Assembly (NCBI GenBank): GCA_965284565.1
Contig: OZ260100.1
Coordinates: forward strand, 2,604,001 to 2,668,000
Direction: 5' to 3'
Origin: BRH-c54 sp965284565
GTDB lineage: Bacteria; Bacteroidota; Bacteroidia; Flavobacteriales_E; Vicingaceae
Length of the DNA: 64,000 bases
Made by a program: the position numbers and the translations under genes. Numbering within the stretch: the first letter of the stretch is position 1; each line of letters begins with the position of its first letter. This document shows positions 51,375-60,695 of this stretch, piece after piece. The notes beneath the pieces were generated by a model that did not search any database, was not told where the DNA came from, and saw only the letters and a list, made by a program, of their open reading frames with translations.

Positions 51375-52460
51375 TTAACTTAATTTACTAGAATTATTAC
51401 GTAATAAATGTTCCACTACTACTAAGGCAGCCATACTTTCCACTATAGGAACAGCTCTTGGTAACACACAAGGATCGTGTCTTCCTTTGCCATCTATAGT
51501 CGTTTTATTATGGTTGACATCAATAGTTTGTTGTGTTTGCATAATAGTAGCAACAGGTTTAAAAGCAACATTAAAATAAATATCCTCACCATTGCTAATG
51601 CCACCAAGTACACCTCCAGAATGGTTGGTTTTAGTAATTACTTTATTGTTTTGAGTATCGAATACATCATTATGTTCAGAACCTTTCATGTTCATACAAC
51701 CGAAACCAGAGCCTATTTCAAAACCTTTTGTGGCATTAATGCTCAACATTGCTTTGGCTAAATCTGCTTCTAATCTATCAAAAACAGGTTCGCCTAAACC
51801 TATAGGCAAATTATTAATTACACAAGTTATTTTTCCACCAATGGTATCGCCTTCTTTTCGGATTTTATCAATATAATCAAACATAACATCAGCAATGGTA
51901 TCATCGGGGCAACGGGTAGGATGGAGGTAGGTTTTAGAAAGGTCTAATTCTGTATATTTCTTTAATAATTTGATGTCGCCAACTTGAGCAACATATGCAT
52001 TGATAGTAATTTTGTATTTTGCTAAGATTTGTTGAGCAATAGCTCCGCCAACCACTCTGCAAGCGGTTTCTCGGGCAGAACTCCTTCCACCACCACCACG
52101 GTAATCTCTTACACCATATTTTTCCTGATAAGTAAAATCGGCATGAGAAGGCCTGTATTTATCCTTAATATGCTCGTAATCGCTGGGTTTTTGGTTGATA
52201 TTTTTAATGATAAAACCAATAGGACTTCCGGTTGTAATACCGTCAAAAACTCCTGAAAGAATTTCTACTTTATCTTCTTCTTTGCGTTGGGTAGTAATAC
52301 GAGATTGACCAGGTTTTCTTCTGTCTAAAGCTTCTTGAATAAGAGCCATGTCTAATTTTAATCCTGCAGGACAACCATCAATAACTCCACCAATAGCTTC
52401 ACCGTGAGATTCGCCAAAAGTAGTTAGTTTAAAAATAGTTCCAAAAGTGTTTCCAGCCAT
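51375..52460 (-). CDS. aroC: AroC, chorismate synthase
   Basis: A 361-residue FMN-dependent enzyme that makes chorismate from EPSP. Motifs: GESHGEAIGGVIDGCPAG, RPSHADFTYQEKYGVRDYRG followed by GGGRSSARETACR, AQVGDIKL, EIGSGFGCMNMKGSEHND and the C-terminal RHDPCVLPRAVPIVESM. It is the last step of the common aromatic pathway. Its stop is 51 bases before the symporter gene start. Two other shikimate genes, aroB and aroA, lie 2.7 kb to the right, on the other strand. Confidence 0.97.
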   Translation of the reverse strand: MAGNTFGTIFKLTTFGESHGEAIGGVIDGCPAGLKLDMALIQEALDRRKPGQSRITTQRKEEDKVEILSGVFDGITTGSPIGFIIKNINQKPSDYEHIKDKYRPSHADFTYQEKYGVRDYRGGGGRSSARETACRVVGGAIAQQILAKYKITINAYVAQVGDIKLLKKYTELDLSKTYLHPTRCPDDTIADVMFDYIDKIRKEGDTIGGKITCVINNLPIGLGEPVFDRLEADLAKAMLSINATKGFEIGSGFGCMNMKGSEHNDVFDTQNNKVITKTNHSGGVLGGISNGEDIYFNVAFKPVATIMQTQQTIDVNHNKTTIDGKGRHDPCVLPRAVPIVESMAALVVVEHLLRNNSSKLS

Positions 52461-52540
52461 TTGTTTGTAAATTGACTGCTAAAATACTTAAAGTTCATAA
52501 AGTATAAAGTTTGTAAAGAAGATAATATTAAAATGATTTA

Positions 52541-52560
52541 ACGTCTTAGCGTCTCCGCGA
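52541..52560. repeat. Inverted relative of the repeat at 48731
   Basis: On the minus strand the sequence reads TCGCGGAGACGCTAAGACGT, close to TCGCAAAGACGCTAAGT at 48733-48749. It lies in the gap between aroC and the radical SAM gene. Confidence 0.4.
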
Positions 52561-52574
52561 AAAAAATAGATGGT

Positions 52575-53600
52575 TTAGAATGTCTCGCAGTTTTTACAAA
52601 GGTCTATTTCATGTTTTTTACGTTGGTAAAAAAGTTTTAACCATTTTTTTCTGGTAGGAGAATTATACACATCAAACAAAGATTGTTTTTGAATATTTCC
52701 TACAACACCTTTTGAGTTTAGGTCTGTACAACATACATTTACATCTCCGTTTGGTAAAATTACTAGTTGGTGCATTAATAGTCCACAACCAATTTTATGT
52801 GGTTTATTCATGCTATTAGAGGAGTTACCTTCAATATCAACTTCTCCCGCCCACGAGTGTGGATGGCGTAATTCATAAGTGTCAACTAAGTTCAAAACTT
52901 CAACAAACTGTTTATCCATCCAATCTGTTTTTAGTGTATTGTTGGAATCAATAACAGAAATAATGTGGGTTTTAATGTTAGCTTGTTGGCGTTTATTTTC
53001 ATTTAAGAAAAACATCATGTTTTTGTAGAAAATATCCCACTTTGCTCTAATACGCATTGATTCAAAACGCTCTGGAGAACCACCGTCCATACTAAAACGC
53101 ATTACATCAACAGCTCCACTTTCAATAATTTCCATAGCTTTTTGTTCTGTGAGTGGAGTAGCATTGGTAAGTAAATTTACAGTTGGAAATTTTTGATTTT
53201 TATGGTTGACTAAGGTTTTATATTTTTTGATAACAGCTAATAATTCTCCTACTTGAGGATGAAGTAAGGTTTCTCCTCCACTATGTAAGTGGATTACTTC
53301 TACCTTCCTAAAGTGATGGTTATTTACTAGATTATTCATTAAGTTTTCAAGTATGGCTGGAGTCATCCTTACTTTGGGTTTTTCATGGTCTAAGGAGCAA
53401 AAAGAACACCTTAAGTTACAATAACTAACAAATTCAATATTAATCTCTCGGGTAGTGGTGGAGTTTTTAAAAATGTTCCATTGGTAATAGAACAAATAGT
53501 TTTTTACAAATAACATTCCTTGCAGAAATTCTAATGATTTCCATAGAAAAGTACCTTTCTTAAGTTTTCTTACAAAAAAATCTCTTGTAGCAATTAACAT
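52575..53600 (-). CDS. Radical SAM/SPASM-domain protein, 341 aa
   Basis: The radical SAM core has the cluster motif CNLRCSFC (Cys61, Cys65, Cys68), the SAM-binding HLHSGGETLLHP block and VDVMRFSMDGG. The C-terminal SPASM-type region has paired cysteines (IGCGLLMHQLVILPNGDVNVCCTD, then LCKNCETF) that would hold auxiliary Fe-S clusters. It resembles enzymes that modify peptides or sugars, e.g. in glycan or cofactor clusters; no precursor peptide gene was found nearby. A 441-residue membrane protein lies upstream on the same strand, separated by 97 bases, so the two may work together. Confidence 0.88.
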   Translation of the reverse strand: MLIATRDFFVRKLKKGTFLWKSLEFLQGMLFVKNYLFYYQWNIFKNSTTTREINIEFVSYCNLRCSFCSLDHEKPKVRMTPAILENLMNNLVNNHHFRKVEVIHLHSGGETLLHPQVGELLAVIKKYKTLVNHKNQKFPTVNLLTNATPLTEQKAMEIIESGAVDVMRFSMDGGSPERFESMRIRAKWDIFYKNMMFFLNENKRQQANIKTHIISVIDSNNTLKTDWMDKQFVEVLNLVDTYELRHPHSWAGEVDIEGNSSNSMNKPHKIGCGLLMHQLVILPNGDVNVCCTDLNSKGVVGNIQKQSLFDVYNSPTRKKWLKLFYQRKKHEIDLCKNCETF

Positions 53601-53697
53601 AATTTATTGTAGTAATAATTAGAACAATAAAATTAGTTACTAGACTTAGTTTAATAAGTGATATAAATCATGTTTGAAAGGAGATTTTCAACTTTAT

Positions 53698-55023
53698 TTA
53701 TTTTCTTTTTTGAAAGAAAATAGTATTAAAAAATCGTAAAAACTTAGTAGTATCGAATTGATTGCCAATAGCTAACAGAAAAAATAAAATCACAAAAATT
53801 TTATATCGTACTATAGCTCCTAAAATGGGGGTTGTTAGTCCAATTACAATTGCCAATACTAAAGCAAACAAAATTGAAAAATAAAATAGGGCAGAAAAGC
53901 TTGTTTTTTTAGGTCTAAAGAATAATAAAAACACACAAAAAAGAATGATAAGTATGTTTTCTAAGGCACTAAAAAGTGTAAATACAGAATAGCTTTCCCA
54001 CAAAAAGGGTCTTAAAAACACATTAATTAGAGCTTGTGGAGTATAGGCTAATAAATCTGAAAGGTGATTAAACTTAGGTTGATAAATAGCACTTCTCACA
54101 TCTATTTTATCGACTAAATAAATAAAATCTTGTTGTTTGTTTATAATAATGTCAATAGGATTGAGCGGGTGGTTGATGAAATACAAAATTAAACTTGTAG
54201 CAACTACTATTACTGTAGCATATAAATAACTTAAAGGTATGTTTTTTACTTTTTTATGAATTAAGAATCCTAAAACTCCAGGGATTAAAGCAATAAGAAT
54301 AATTAGTTTAGAGAATAAAATAATTATACAGGAAAGAATAATAATCAATAGGCTTTTAAAAGACCATTGCTCATTAATATTGAAGAAGTTCAACAAAAAT
54401 AATCCTAAGGCAAAAATGATTAAACCTTCTTTTAATAAACCGGAACCCCAAAATAAAAGAGAAGGAGTAAGAAATACAATAAGAAATAATAGTTTTTCTT
54501 TACCGATATAAAGCTTACTAAATACTTTAAAAATAGCGATTAACCCAATAAGTGAAAGAAAGTTGATAAAAACATTATGCACGTGATAAAAACCGAAAGA
54601 AAACAATCTTACAATAGCATTAAAACGAATTATTACATGCGTATCGCTTAAAAAATTACTATTGTTAACCCTGTTCCAATAATGCATTTTACTGTAATAA
54701 TGTTCATGAAAATAAGTTGAGTTAAGATCTAAACCTAAAACCATTTGAGTGTAATCTAATACATTAGTTTTAAGAGCCTCAAACATAATTTCACTGTCGT
54801 CAAAATATTTAAATACATCAGCAACAGCTCTATCTGAATAATAGTAAGTGTAAATAAGTGTTATTAATATGCTTAGGATAATTTTTATTCCGAAGATGAT
54901 AATTATCCAATAAGTGGGGATGGTAGCTAACTTAAAAAAGTTACTTCTACTGATGATAAAACAGCCAATAAGTATATAAAATATGGTTAAACCGATTTCT
55001 ATCATATTGAGAATAAAACCCAA
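53698..55023 (-). CDS. Polytopic membrane protein, 441 aa, O-antigen polymerase-like
   Basis: Roughly ten to eleven hydrophobic helices with a large extracytoplasmic loop (about residues 65-125) that holds FHEHYYSKMHYWNRVN. Hydrophobicity and length resemble Wzy/WaaL-type O-antigen polymerases or ligases and related glycosyl-membrane proteins, but no decisive motif is seen. It lies upstream of the radical SAM gene on the same strand and is divergent from aroB. I would call it an uncharacterised envelope membrane protein. Confidence 0.65.
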   Translation of the reverse strand: MGFILNMIEIGLTIFYILIGCFIISRSNFFKLATIPTYWIIIIFGIKIILSILITLIYTYYYSDRAVADVFKYFDDSEIMFEALKTNVLDYTQMVLGLDLNSTYFHEHYYSKMHYWNRVNNSNFLSDTHVIIRFNAIVRLFSFGFYHVHNVFINFLSLIGLIAIFKVFSKLYIGKEKLLFLIVFLTPSLLFWGSGLLKEGLIIFALGLFLLNFFNINEQWSFKSLLIIILSCIIILFSKLIILIALIPGVLGFLIHKKVKNIPLSYLYATVIVVATSLILYFINHPLNPIDIIINKQQDFIYLVDKIDVRSAIYQPKFNHLSDLLAYTPQALINVFLRPFLWESYSVFTLFSALENILIILFCVFLLFFRPKKTSFSALFYFSILFALVLAIVIGLTTPILGAIVRYKIFVILFFLLAIGNQFDTTKFLRFFNTIFFQKRK

Positions 55024-55152
55024 AGTAACGAAATAAACTCTTTAATTCCATATTGAAAATAGAGTGGAAGAAAGTATTTCTTTGCATCTTGCAAATATTT
55101 TTTTTTCGTTTTGTATTAAATAGTAGTTATTTTTACATTTCAAAATAGCTAT

Positions 55153-56232
55153 ATGCATGTAATAAAAACTAAAGAGAGTAAGATTTTTATCGGCAATGAA
55201 GTGTTGGATGAAGTGAAGAAAATCTTAGAAAACTATAAAGATCATCAAAAGATTTTAATTGTTGATGAAAATAGTTTTAACTATTGTGCTACAGATTTTT
55301 TAATTCAAACCGAATTGGCTAATGATATTGAAATTATTGAGCTAGATAGTGGTGAGGAGAATAAAACATTAGAAATTTGTCAGTATATATGGCAAACATT
55401 TGTAGAGCTAAAAGTGGACAGAAAAGCTTTGGTTATTAACTTAGGTGGAGGAGTAATTTGTGATTTGGGTGGTTTTGTAGCTTCGGTTTATAAAAGAGGG
55501 ATTGATTTTATTAACATCCCTACTACTTTATTAGCTCAAATTGATGCTTCGGTAGGAGGTAAAGTAGGGGTGGACTTAAATAATTTAAAAAACATCATAG
55601 GGGTTTTTAATGAAGCCAAAGCTGTATTTATTTATCCTAATTTTTTAAGAACCCTCAATAAAAGAGAAATGCTTGCGGGGTATAGCGAGGCACTTAAGCA
55701 TGCGTTAATAGCTGATGTTGACTATTGGAAAAAACTTAAAACTAATTTACTTTCTAATGATTTACTTTGGGAGCAACTTATTCTTAAAAGTGTTGAAATT
55801 AAAAACGACATTGTTAAAAGAGATTTAAAAGAAACAGGAGAGCGTAAAAAACTTAATTTCGGTCATACTATCGGTCATGCATTGGAGTCATATTCTTTAA
55901 GCAATGAAGAACTGCCTTTATTACATGGAGAAGCTGTTGCTGTAGGTTTAATTTGCGAATCTTATATATCGTATAAAATAAATGGACTAAACCATAAAGA
56001 ATTTAAAGATATTGTTAGTTGTGTTAATAGTTTCTTCAGTTATTATAACTTAAAAGAAGATTGTTTTCAATTGTTAATTGGATTAATGAAAAACGACAAG
56101 AAAAATAATAACAAAGCAATTAACTTTACTTTACTAAAAGCTATAGGAGAAGCATCGGTTGACCATAAAATTGGAGAAGATTTAATTTTAGAAGCCTTAA
56201 ATTATTATTGCTCATTAAAAAATGTAGATTAA
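55153..56232 (+). CDS. aroB: AroB, 3-dehydroquinate synthase
   Basis: A 359-residue NAD- and metal-dependent enzyme that cyclises DAHP to dehydroquinate. The NAD-binding glycine-rich block NLGGGVICDLGGFVAS, then YKRGIDFINIPTTLLAQIDA and SVGGKVGVDL, the metal ligand region FGHTIGHALES and the LLHGEAVAVGL block are all present. The stop overlaps the start of aroA by one base (TAATG), so the two are translationally coupled. It is divergent from the polytopic membrane protein. Confidence 0.97.
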   Translation: MHVIKTKESKIFIGNEVLDEVKKILENYKDHQKILIVDENSFNYCATDFLIQTELANDIEIIELDSGEENKTLEICQYIWQTFVELKVDRKALVINLGGGVICDLGGFVASVYKRGIDFINIPTTLLAQIDASVGGKVGVDLNNLKNIIGVFNEAKAVFIYPNFLRTLNKREMLAGYSEALKHALIADVDYWKKLKTNLLSNDLLWEQLILKSVEIKNDIVKRDLKETGERKKLNFGHTIGHALESYSLSNEELPLLHGEAVAVGLICESYISYKINGLNHKEFKDIVSCVNSFFSYYNLKEDCFQLLIGLMKNDKKNNNKAINFTLLKAIGEASVDHKIGEDLILEALNYYCSLKNVD

Positions 56233-57488
56233 TGGCAATTTATCTGCAACATCCTTCAACTAACCTGTCATCAACTATTGAATTACCTACTTCTAAAAGT
56301 ATTAGCAATAGGGTGTTAATAATTCATCAAATTTTAAAACAACAGTTTACTATCAGTGGACTTTCTACTGCTGAGGATACCGAGGTTTTAAAACAAACTT
56401 TAGAACAACATGCCAATTTAATAGATGTTGGACATGGAGGAACAACCATGCGTTTTCTTACGGCTTATTTTGCTGCTACCGAAGGAAAAGATGTTGCCAT
56501 TTCAGGTTCAGAACGCATGCATCAGCGTCCGATAAAAATTTTGGTTGAGGCACTTAAAAAGCTTGGTGCAGATATTAAATATCTAAATAATGAAGGTTTT
56601 CCACCACTTCAAATTAAAGGTAAAAAACTAAATGGAGGAACTATTAATTTAGATGGAAGTGTAAGCAGTCAGTATATTTCTGCTTTGTTATTGATAGCTC
56701 CATTGTTGAAAACAGCATTTACTATTACTTTTACAACTCCTTTAGTTTCTAAGCCCTATATTTTAATGACAATAAGCATTATGCAACATTTTGGTATTGA
56801 GGTAACTTGGTTGTCAGAAAATCAATTAGTGGTAAAACAAGGAAATTATGTAGCAAAAAACTTTGGCGTAGAAGCCGACTGGAGTGCTGCTTCTTATTGG
56901 TACAGTATGGTAGCTTTATCAAAAAATGCTACAATTGTTTTAAAAGGGTTAGATAAAACCAGTTTACAAGGCGATATTGCTGTAATAGATTTATTTGCTG
57001 AATTGGGTGTTAGTACTCGATTTTTAGAAAATGGTGTTGAGTTGAGTAAAAGTAACATTCCAATTTCTTGGAAGATTAAAACAGTAGATTTTACACTTTT
57101 TCCTGATTTGGCTCAGACTTATGCAGTTACTTGTGCAGCATTAAACTTGCCTGTTCGTATTACAGGACTTTCAACTTTGAGGATAAAAGAAACGGATAGG
57201 ATAGCAGCTTTAAAAAATGAGTTAAATGCTTTAGGGTTTAATGTAGGAATCAATCACAATGATTTAATTATACATCAGCAAAAGGAAATAAATATAAAAC
57301 AGCATTCAATTGCTACGTACAATGACCATAGGATGGCGATGGCTTTTGCTCCGTTGGCGTTAATTACTGATAAGCTTACAATAGAAAACCAAGAGGTTGT
57401 AGTAAAGTCTTACCCTCGTTTTTGGGAAGATTTAAAGCAAGTTGGTTTTGTAATCAAAAATCATCAGGAAGAGAGTAATAGTAAATGA
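56232..57488 (+). CDS. aroA: AroA, 3-phosphoshikimate 1-carboxyvinyltransferase (EPSP synthase)
   Basis: A 418-residue enzyme from ATG 56232; the upstream in-frame TTG lies inside aroB and is not needed. It transfers enolpyruvyl from PEP to shikimate 3-phosphate. Motifs: ELPTSKSISNRVLI, HGGTTMRFLTAYFA, SVSSQYISALLLIAPL, GVEADWSAASYWY, KETDRIAALKNEL and YNDHRMAMAFAPLAL. It overlaps aroB by one base and, at the 3' end, the convergent gene at 57454-57882 by 35 bases. Confidence 0.96.
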   Translation: MAIYLQHPSTNLSSTIELPTSKSISNRVLIIHQILKQQFTISGLSTAEDTEVLKQTLEQHANLIDVGHGGTTMRFLTAYFAATEGKDVAISGSERMHQRPIKILVEALKKLGADIKYLNNEGFPPLQIKGKKLNGGTINLDGSVSSQYISALLLIAPLLKTAFTITFTTPLVSKPYILMTISIMQHFGIEVTWLSENQLVVKQGNYVAKNFGVEADWSAASYWYSMVALSKNATIVLKGLDKTSLQGDIAVIDLFAELGVSTRFLENGVELSKSNIPISWKIKTVDFTLFPDLAQTYAVTCAALNLPVRITGLSTLRIKETDRIAALKNELNALGFNVGINHNDLIIHQQKEINIKQHSIATYNDHRMAMAFAPLALITDKLTIENQEVVVKSYPRFWEDLKQVGFVIKNHQEESNSK

Positions 57489-57882
57489 TTTTATTGGCTT
57501 TTTTCCTAATTTTTTTAGGTAAATAGCTCGTTTCATTGTATTCAATTAATATTCTTTTGAGCTTCTTTTTGTTAAACCGAATAAGCGTGTAGGTACCATG
57601 AATAAAAAATGGAACACTTATTACTCCCATTCCAAAACCTAAAGGTGGAGAAAGTAAGAAAACTCCGGCTGAAAGTGGTAAAAACATCATTTCTGTTACT
57701 GCGTTGGTTTCTTTTCTCTCAAAGAAAAATTCAATAACCGCTGCAGAAGTATCATTGGTAGAGTAGTAAGCCATAAAATCATTGAAAGATAGTTTTCTTG
57801 CAGGAATATCTGTGGTATCGTTTTGAGCAAAACCAACCTGAAAGGCACACCCTAAACTTATTAAAATCAATAATCTTCTCAT
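57454..57882 (-). CDS. Hypothetical exported membrane-associated protein, 142 aa
   Basis: A signal peptide (residues 1-19, ending VGFAQ) is followed by a short acidic stretch, an aromatic segment (FNDFMAYYSTNDTSAAVIEFFF), a hydrophobic helix pair (~66-98, FLPLSAGVFLLSPPLGFGMG) and a basic C-terminus (RFNKKKLKRILIEYNE). The family is not recognised. The last 12 codons overlap the 3' end of aroA antisense by 35 bases, so both genes constrain the same DNA. It is divergent from the kinase gene. Confidence 0.7.
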   Translation of the reverse strand: MRRLLILISLGCAFQVGFAQNDTTDIPARKLSFNDFMAYYSTNDTSAAVIEFFFERKETNAVTEMMFLPLSAGVFLLSPPLGFGMGVISVPFFIHGTYTLIRFNKKKLKRILIEYNETSYLPKKIRKKANKIIYYYSLPDDF

Positions 57883-57969
57883 TCTATTCGCAAATTTGCA
57901 ATTAAAAGTAACACAAAATGGTTTATTTTCAATTTTTTATTGATTAGTTTAGTGAAAAATTTTAGCACC

Positions 57970-58812
57970 ATGATTTTAGTTGCAGATAGCGGCTCCACCA
58001 AAACAGATTGGAGATTAATTAAAGATAAAACAGAAGTGTTAGCTTGTTCAACTATGGGATTTAACCCTTACTTTGTTGATGCAGCTGTTGTTTTAAAGGA
58101 GTTGTCAGCTTCAGCATTATTAGCAAAAAAAGAGGAAGTGGAGCAAGTGTTTTTTTATGGAGCAGGCTGTTCTTCTGCCGAAAAACAAACTTTTTTAGCT
58201 ACTATTTTTACTCAGTTTTTTATAAATGCCAATATAACAGTGGCTCATGATTTATTGGCTGCGGCAAGGGCTGTCTGTAAAAATGAATCTGGCTTGGTAG
58301 CTATTTTAGGCACAGGAGCCAATACTTGTCTGTACAACGGAACAGACATAACCCATAACATTCCTGCTTTGGGTTATATTTTGGGGGATGAAGGTGGTGG
58401 TGTGCATTTAGGCAAGCTGTTTGTTAAAAAGCTACTTCATGAGCAGCTATCTAATAGTGTTGCAGCAGATTTTAAGCACACTTTTCCTGAACTTAACTTA
58501 AACACTATTTTAGATAAAGTATATAAACAGGCTTTACCCAACAGGTTTTTGGCAGGTTTTGCTCAATTTATTTTAAAGCATGTAAATGATGCGGATATCA
58601 ATTCCATTATTCAACAAAGTTTCCATGAGTTTTTTAAGCAATACATTGTTTTGTATCCCAATTATCAGCAATATCCTTTGCACATTGTAGGGTCTATAGG
58701 CTTTTATTTTCAGCAGTATATTGCTTTAATAGCAAAAGATTATGGAGTTATTATAGGAAAGGTGATTCAACAACCTATAAATGAACTGGTTGGTTTTCAT
58801 TTGAAGTATTAA
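57970..58812 (+). CDS. N-acetylglucosamine kinase-like (BadF/BadG family) sugar kinase, 280 aa
   Basis: The start at ATG 57970 gives MILVADSGSTKTDWRLIKDK, the phosphate-1 motif; an upstream TTG extends the frame without homology. Other ASKHA motifs are VFFYGAGCSS, AILGTGANTCLYNG (adenosine/phosphate 2) and GYILGDEGGGVHLGKLF. The family phosphorylates GlcNAc or related sugars with ATP, probably for peptidoglycan recycling or amino-sugar use. It is monocistronic; a hairpin lies 13 bases after the stop. Confidence 0.88.
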   Translation: MILVADSGSTKTDWRLIKDKTEVLACSTMGFNPYFVDAAVVLKELSASALLAKKEEVEQVFFYGAGCSSAEKQTFLATIFTQFFINANITVAHDLLAAARAVCKNESGLVAILGTGANTCLYNGTDITHNIPALGYILGDEGGGVHLGKLFVKKLLHEQLSNSVAADFKHTFPELNLNTILDKVYKQALPNRFLAGFAQFILKHVNDADINSIIQQSFHEFFKQYIVLYPNYQQYPLHIVGSIGFYFQQYIALIAKDYGVIIGKVIQQPINELVGFHLKY

Positions 58813-58824
58813 TATTATATCTTT

Positions 58825-58853
58825 CCACTCGCTTGGCTATGCCAAGTGAGTGG
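58825..58853 (+). terminator. GC-rich hairpin behind the sugar kinase gene
   Basis: CCACTCGCTTGGC (58825-58837) and GCCAAGTGAGTGG (58841-58853) pair over 13 positions with one G-U, around a TAT loop. A T-containing tail (AATTGTTTTAATT) follows. It probably ends the kinase transcript. Confidence 0.6.
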
Positions 58854-58872
58854 AATTGTTTTAATTGTGGAT

Positions 58873-58938
58873 CCCTGATCTTTGTTTCACTCCGTCAGGG
58901 AAGAGTAGCGTCTCTCCTTGCGAAGCAAAGACAAGGAG
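58873..58938. repeat. Two adjacent small palindromes in the kinase-SpoIID gap
   Basis: CCCTGA (58873-58878) pairs with TCAGGG (58895-58900), and CTCCTTG (58914-58920) with CAAGGAG (58932-58938). The 238-base gap from 58813 to 59050 otherwise shows no gene. These look like dispersed extragenic palindromes. Confidence 0.4.
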
Positions 58939-59050
58939 TCTAGAGCGGATATATAAGTAACTATTTTTTTCATCACTATTAAAAACCAGATGTGTATAAC
59001 TTCTATGCTTTTGTGGTGTTGAGTTTAGCCTTTAACTTACTTTTGACTTC

Positions 59051-60217
59051 GTGTTTTTAAGACGACTTTCCATATTAATCCTCTTACTTTTTGTTTTTTT
59101 TACTGCTAAAGCAGAGTTGATAAACATTGGTATTCTAGATAAACAAGCGGTTACCTCTTTTGTTTATTATCCTCAAGTGGGCAAATATATTGTCTATACA
59201 GAAAGTGGAAAGTTGCTGGATATTGACAACACCGAAATTCTTGAAATCTCCTACAGAAATCAAAAAGTATTTTTAAAAACGCTAGACAAGGATTACGGAC
59301 ATTTTAACAAGATTAGAATTATTGGAGTAAGCAACCAAAATGCTTTTAAACTCAAGACCAATAAGCCTGTTGGGAAAATTATACAGTATGAAGATAATTT
59401 GTTTATTAAAGCACATCCTTTTCATAGTTATTTACAACTGATAAACAACATTGACATTGATAATTATGTTGCGGGTGTAGTAGAGGCGGAAGTGGGTAAA
59501 AGTCCGCCAGAGGAATACTTTAAATTGCAAGCTATTATTTGCCGTACCTACGCTTTAAAAAACATTAACAAACACCAAACTGAAGGTTTTAGTTTGTGCG
59601 ATAAAGTGCATTGCCAAGCCTACCATGGTAAACCTAAATCGGAACAAATAAAACAATCAGCATTACTTACTTCCAACACGGTAATTGTAGATAGCGATAT
59701 TAATTTAATCACTGCAACTTTTTATTCGAATTGCGGTGGGCAATCTGCTAATTCTGAAGAAGTTTGGCATCAGAAATTGTATTACTTACGTTCGGTAAAA
59801 GATTCTTTTTGTTTGAATGAAAACAATTCCATTTGGGAAAAAAAAATAGCTAAAAATGAGTGGACAAATTATTTGATAACGAATGGTTATCCTAAAGAAA
59901 TTTTGAAAGACAGTTGTCATTTTGAGTACTTCCAAATAGGAAGAGAACGCTTTTTTGAAAAGCAAAATGTGCAAATCCCTTTTGTAAAGGTAAGAACCGA
60001 TTGGAAGTTAAAATCGGCACAGTTTGATGTGAAAACAGAAGGTAATTTTGTAGTGTTGCAAGGCAAAGGCTTCGGACATGGGGTAGGGCTTTGTCAAGAA
60101 GGTGCTATGCGTATGGCAAAAATGGGTTATACTTACGCAGAAATCTTACATTATTACTATGAAGATGTACACATGGTAGATTTAGAATCGCTCGATTTTT
60201 TTAAGGCTGAGTTTTAG
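59051..60217 (+). CDS. SpoIID/LytB-domain exported protein, 388 aa
   Basis: A signal peptide (~1-21, ending TAKA) precedes a SpoIID/LytB domain. Hallmarks are YVAGVVEAEVGKSPPEEYFK (LQAIICRTYAL follows), the CDKVHCQAYHG block, NCGGQSANSEEVW and the C-terminal GKGFGHGVGLCQEGAMRMA. SpoIID acts as a lytic transglycosylase on peptidoglycan in spore formers; in Bacteroidota the family is non-sporulation related and probably modifies the wall. The start is GTG; no ATG would keep the signal peptide. Confidence 0.92.
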   Translation: MFLRRLSILILLLFVFFTAKAELINIGILDKQAVTSFVYYPQVGKYIVYTESGKLLDIDNTEILEISYRNQKVFLKTLDKDYGHFNKIRIIGVSNQNAFKLKTNKPVGKIIQYEDNLFIKAHPFHSYLQLINNIDIDNYVAGVVEAEVGKSPPEEYFKLQAIICRTYALKNINKHQTEGFSLCDKVHCQAYHGKPKSEQIKQSALLTSNTVIVDSDINLITATFYSNCGGQSANSEEVWHQKLYYLRSVKDSFCLNENNSIWEKKIAKNEWTNYLITNGYPKEILKDSCHFEYFQIGRERFFEKQNVQIPFVKVRTDWKLKSAQFDVKTEGNFVVLQGKGFGHGVGLCQEGAMRMAKMGYTYAEILHYYYEDVHMVDLESLDFFKAEF

Positions 60218-60252
60218 TATAAGAAAATGTTTATAGAACTAAAAAACTGTTT

Positions 60253-60693
60253 CTATTTTTCTCTACAAGCACATTCGTGGTGTTCATTGAGGTAATCAAT
60301 GGAGGTTTTGCAAAGTTTTTCTAAGATATTGGTATTGATATCGGATAGTTTTTTGATATAAATACAGGCTTTGCTTATTTTATATTTTCCTAAACCTTCT
60401 AATAAATGCTTGTTTTCTTCGGTGGGCGAGAAGACGTAAAGAGAAAATGCAACTTTACGGGGAGAAAAAGCAATAAGAGGAGCATCACCTTCATGTCCGC
60501 TAGCATATTTATAATGATAACTGCCAAAACCAATAATGCTTGGCCCCCACATTTTAGGTTCAAATCCTGACCATTTGGTCATTAATTCAATTAATTGATA
60601 ACTATCGATTTTTTTTTGGTCATTTTCTACAAATGAGTTAATAAAATCAGTTACCTTAACTGATGTTTCGGTAGTCTTATTTTTATTAGCCAT
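60253..60693 (-). CDS. DUF1801 (YdhG-like) protein, 146 aa
   Basis: A small soluble protein. The N-terminal helix VKVTDFINSFVENDQKKID leads into LIELMTKWSGFEPKMWGPS and IGFGSYHYKYASGHEG, which are typical of DUF1801, followed by the ISPRKVAFSLYVFS-like block and KACIYIKKLSDIN. The C-terminus carries two Cys (CACREK). The function is unknown; the fold is related to iron-sulfur cluster scaffold and YdeI-like proteins. A frameshifted small membrane-protein gene lies just upstream on the same strand. Confidence 0.88.
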   Translation of the reverse strand: MANKNKTTETSVKVTDFINSFVENDQKKIDSYQLIELMTKWSGFEPKMWGPSIIGFGSYHYKYASGHEGDAPLIAFSPRKVAFSLYVFSPTEENKHLLEGLGKYKISKACIYIKKLSDINTNILEKLCKTSIDYLNEHHECACREK

Positions 60694-60695
60694 TG

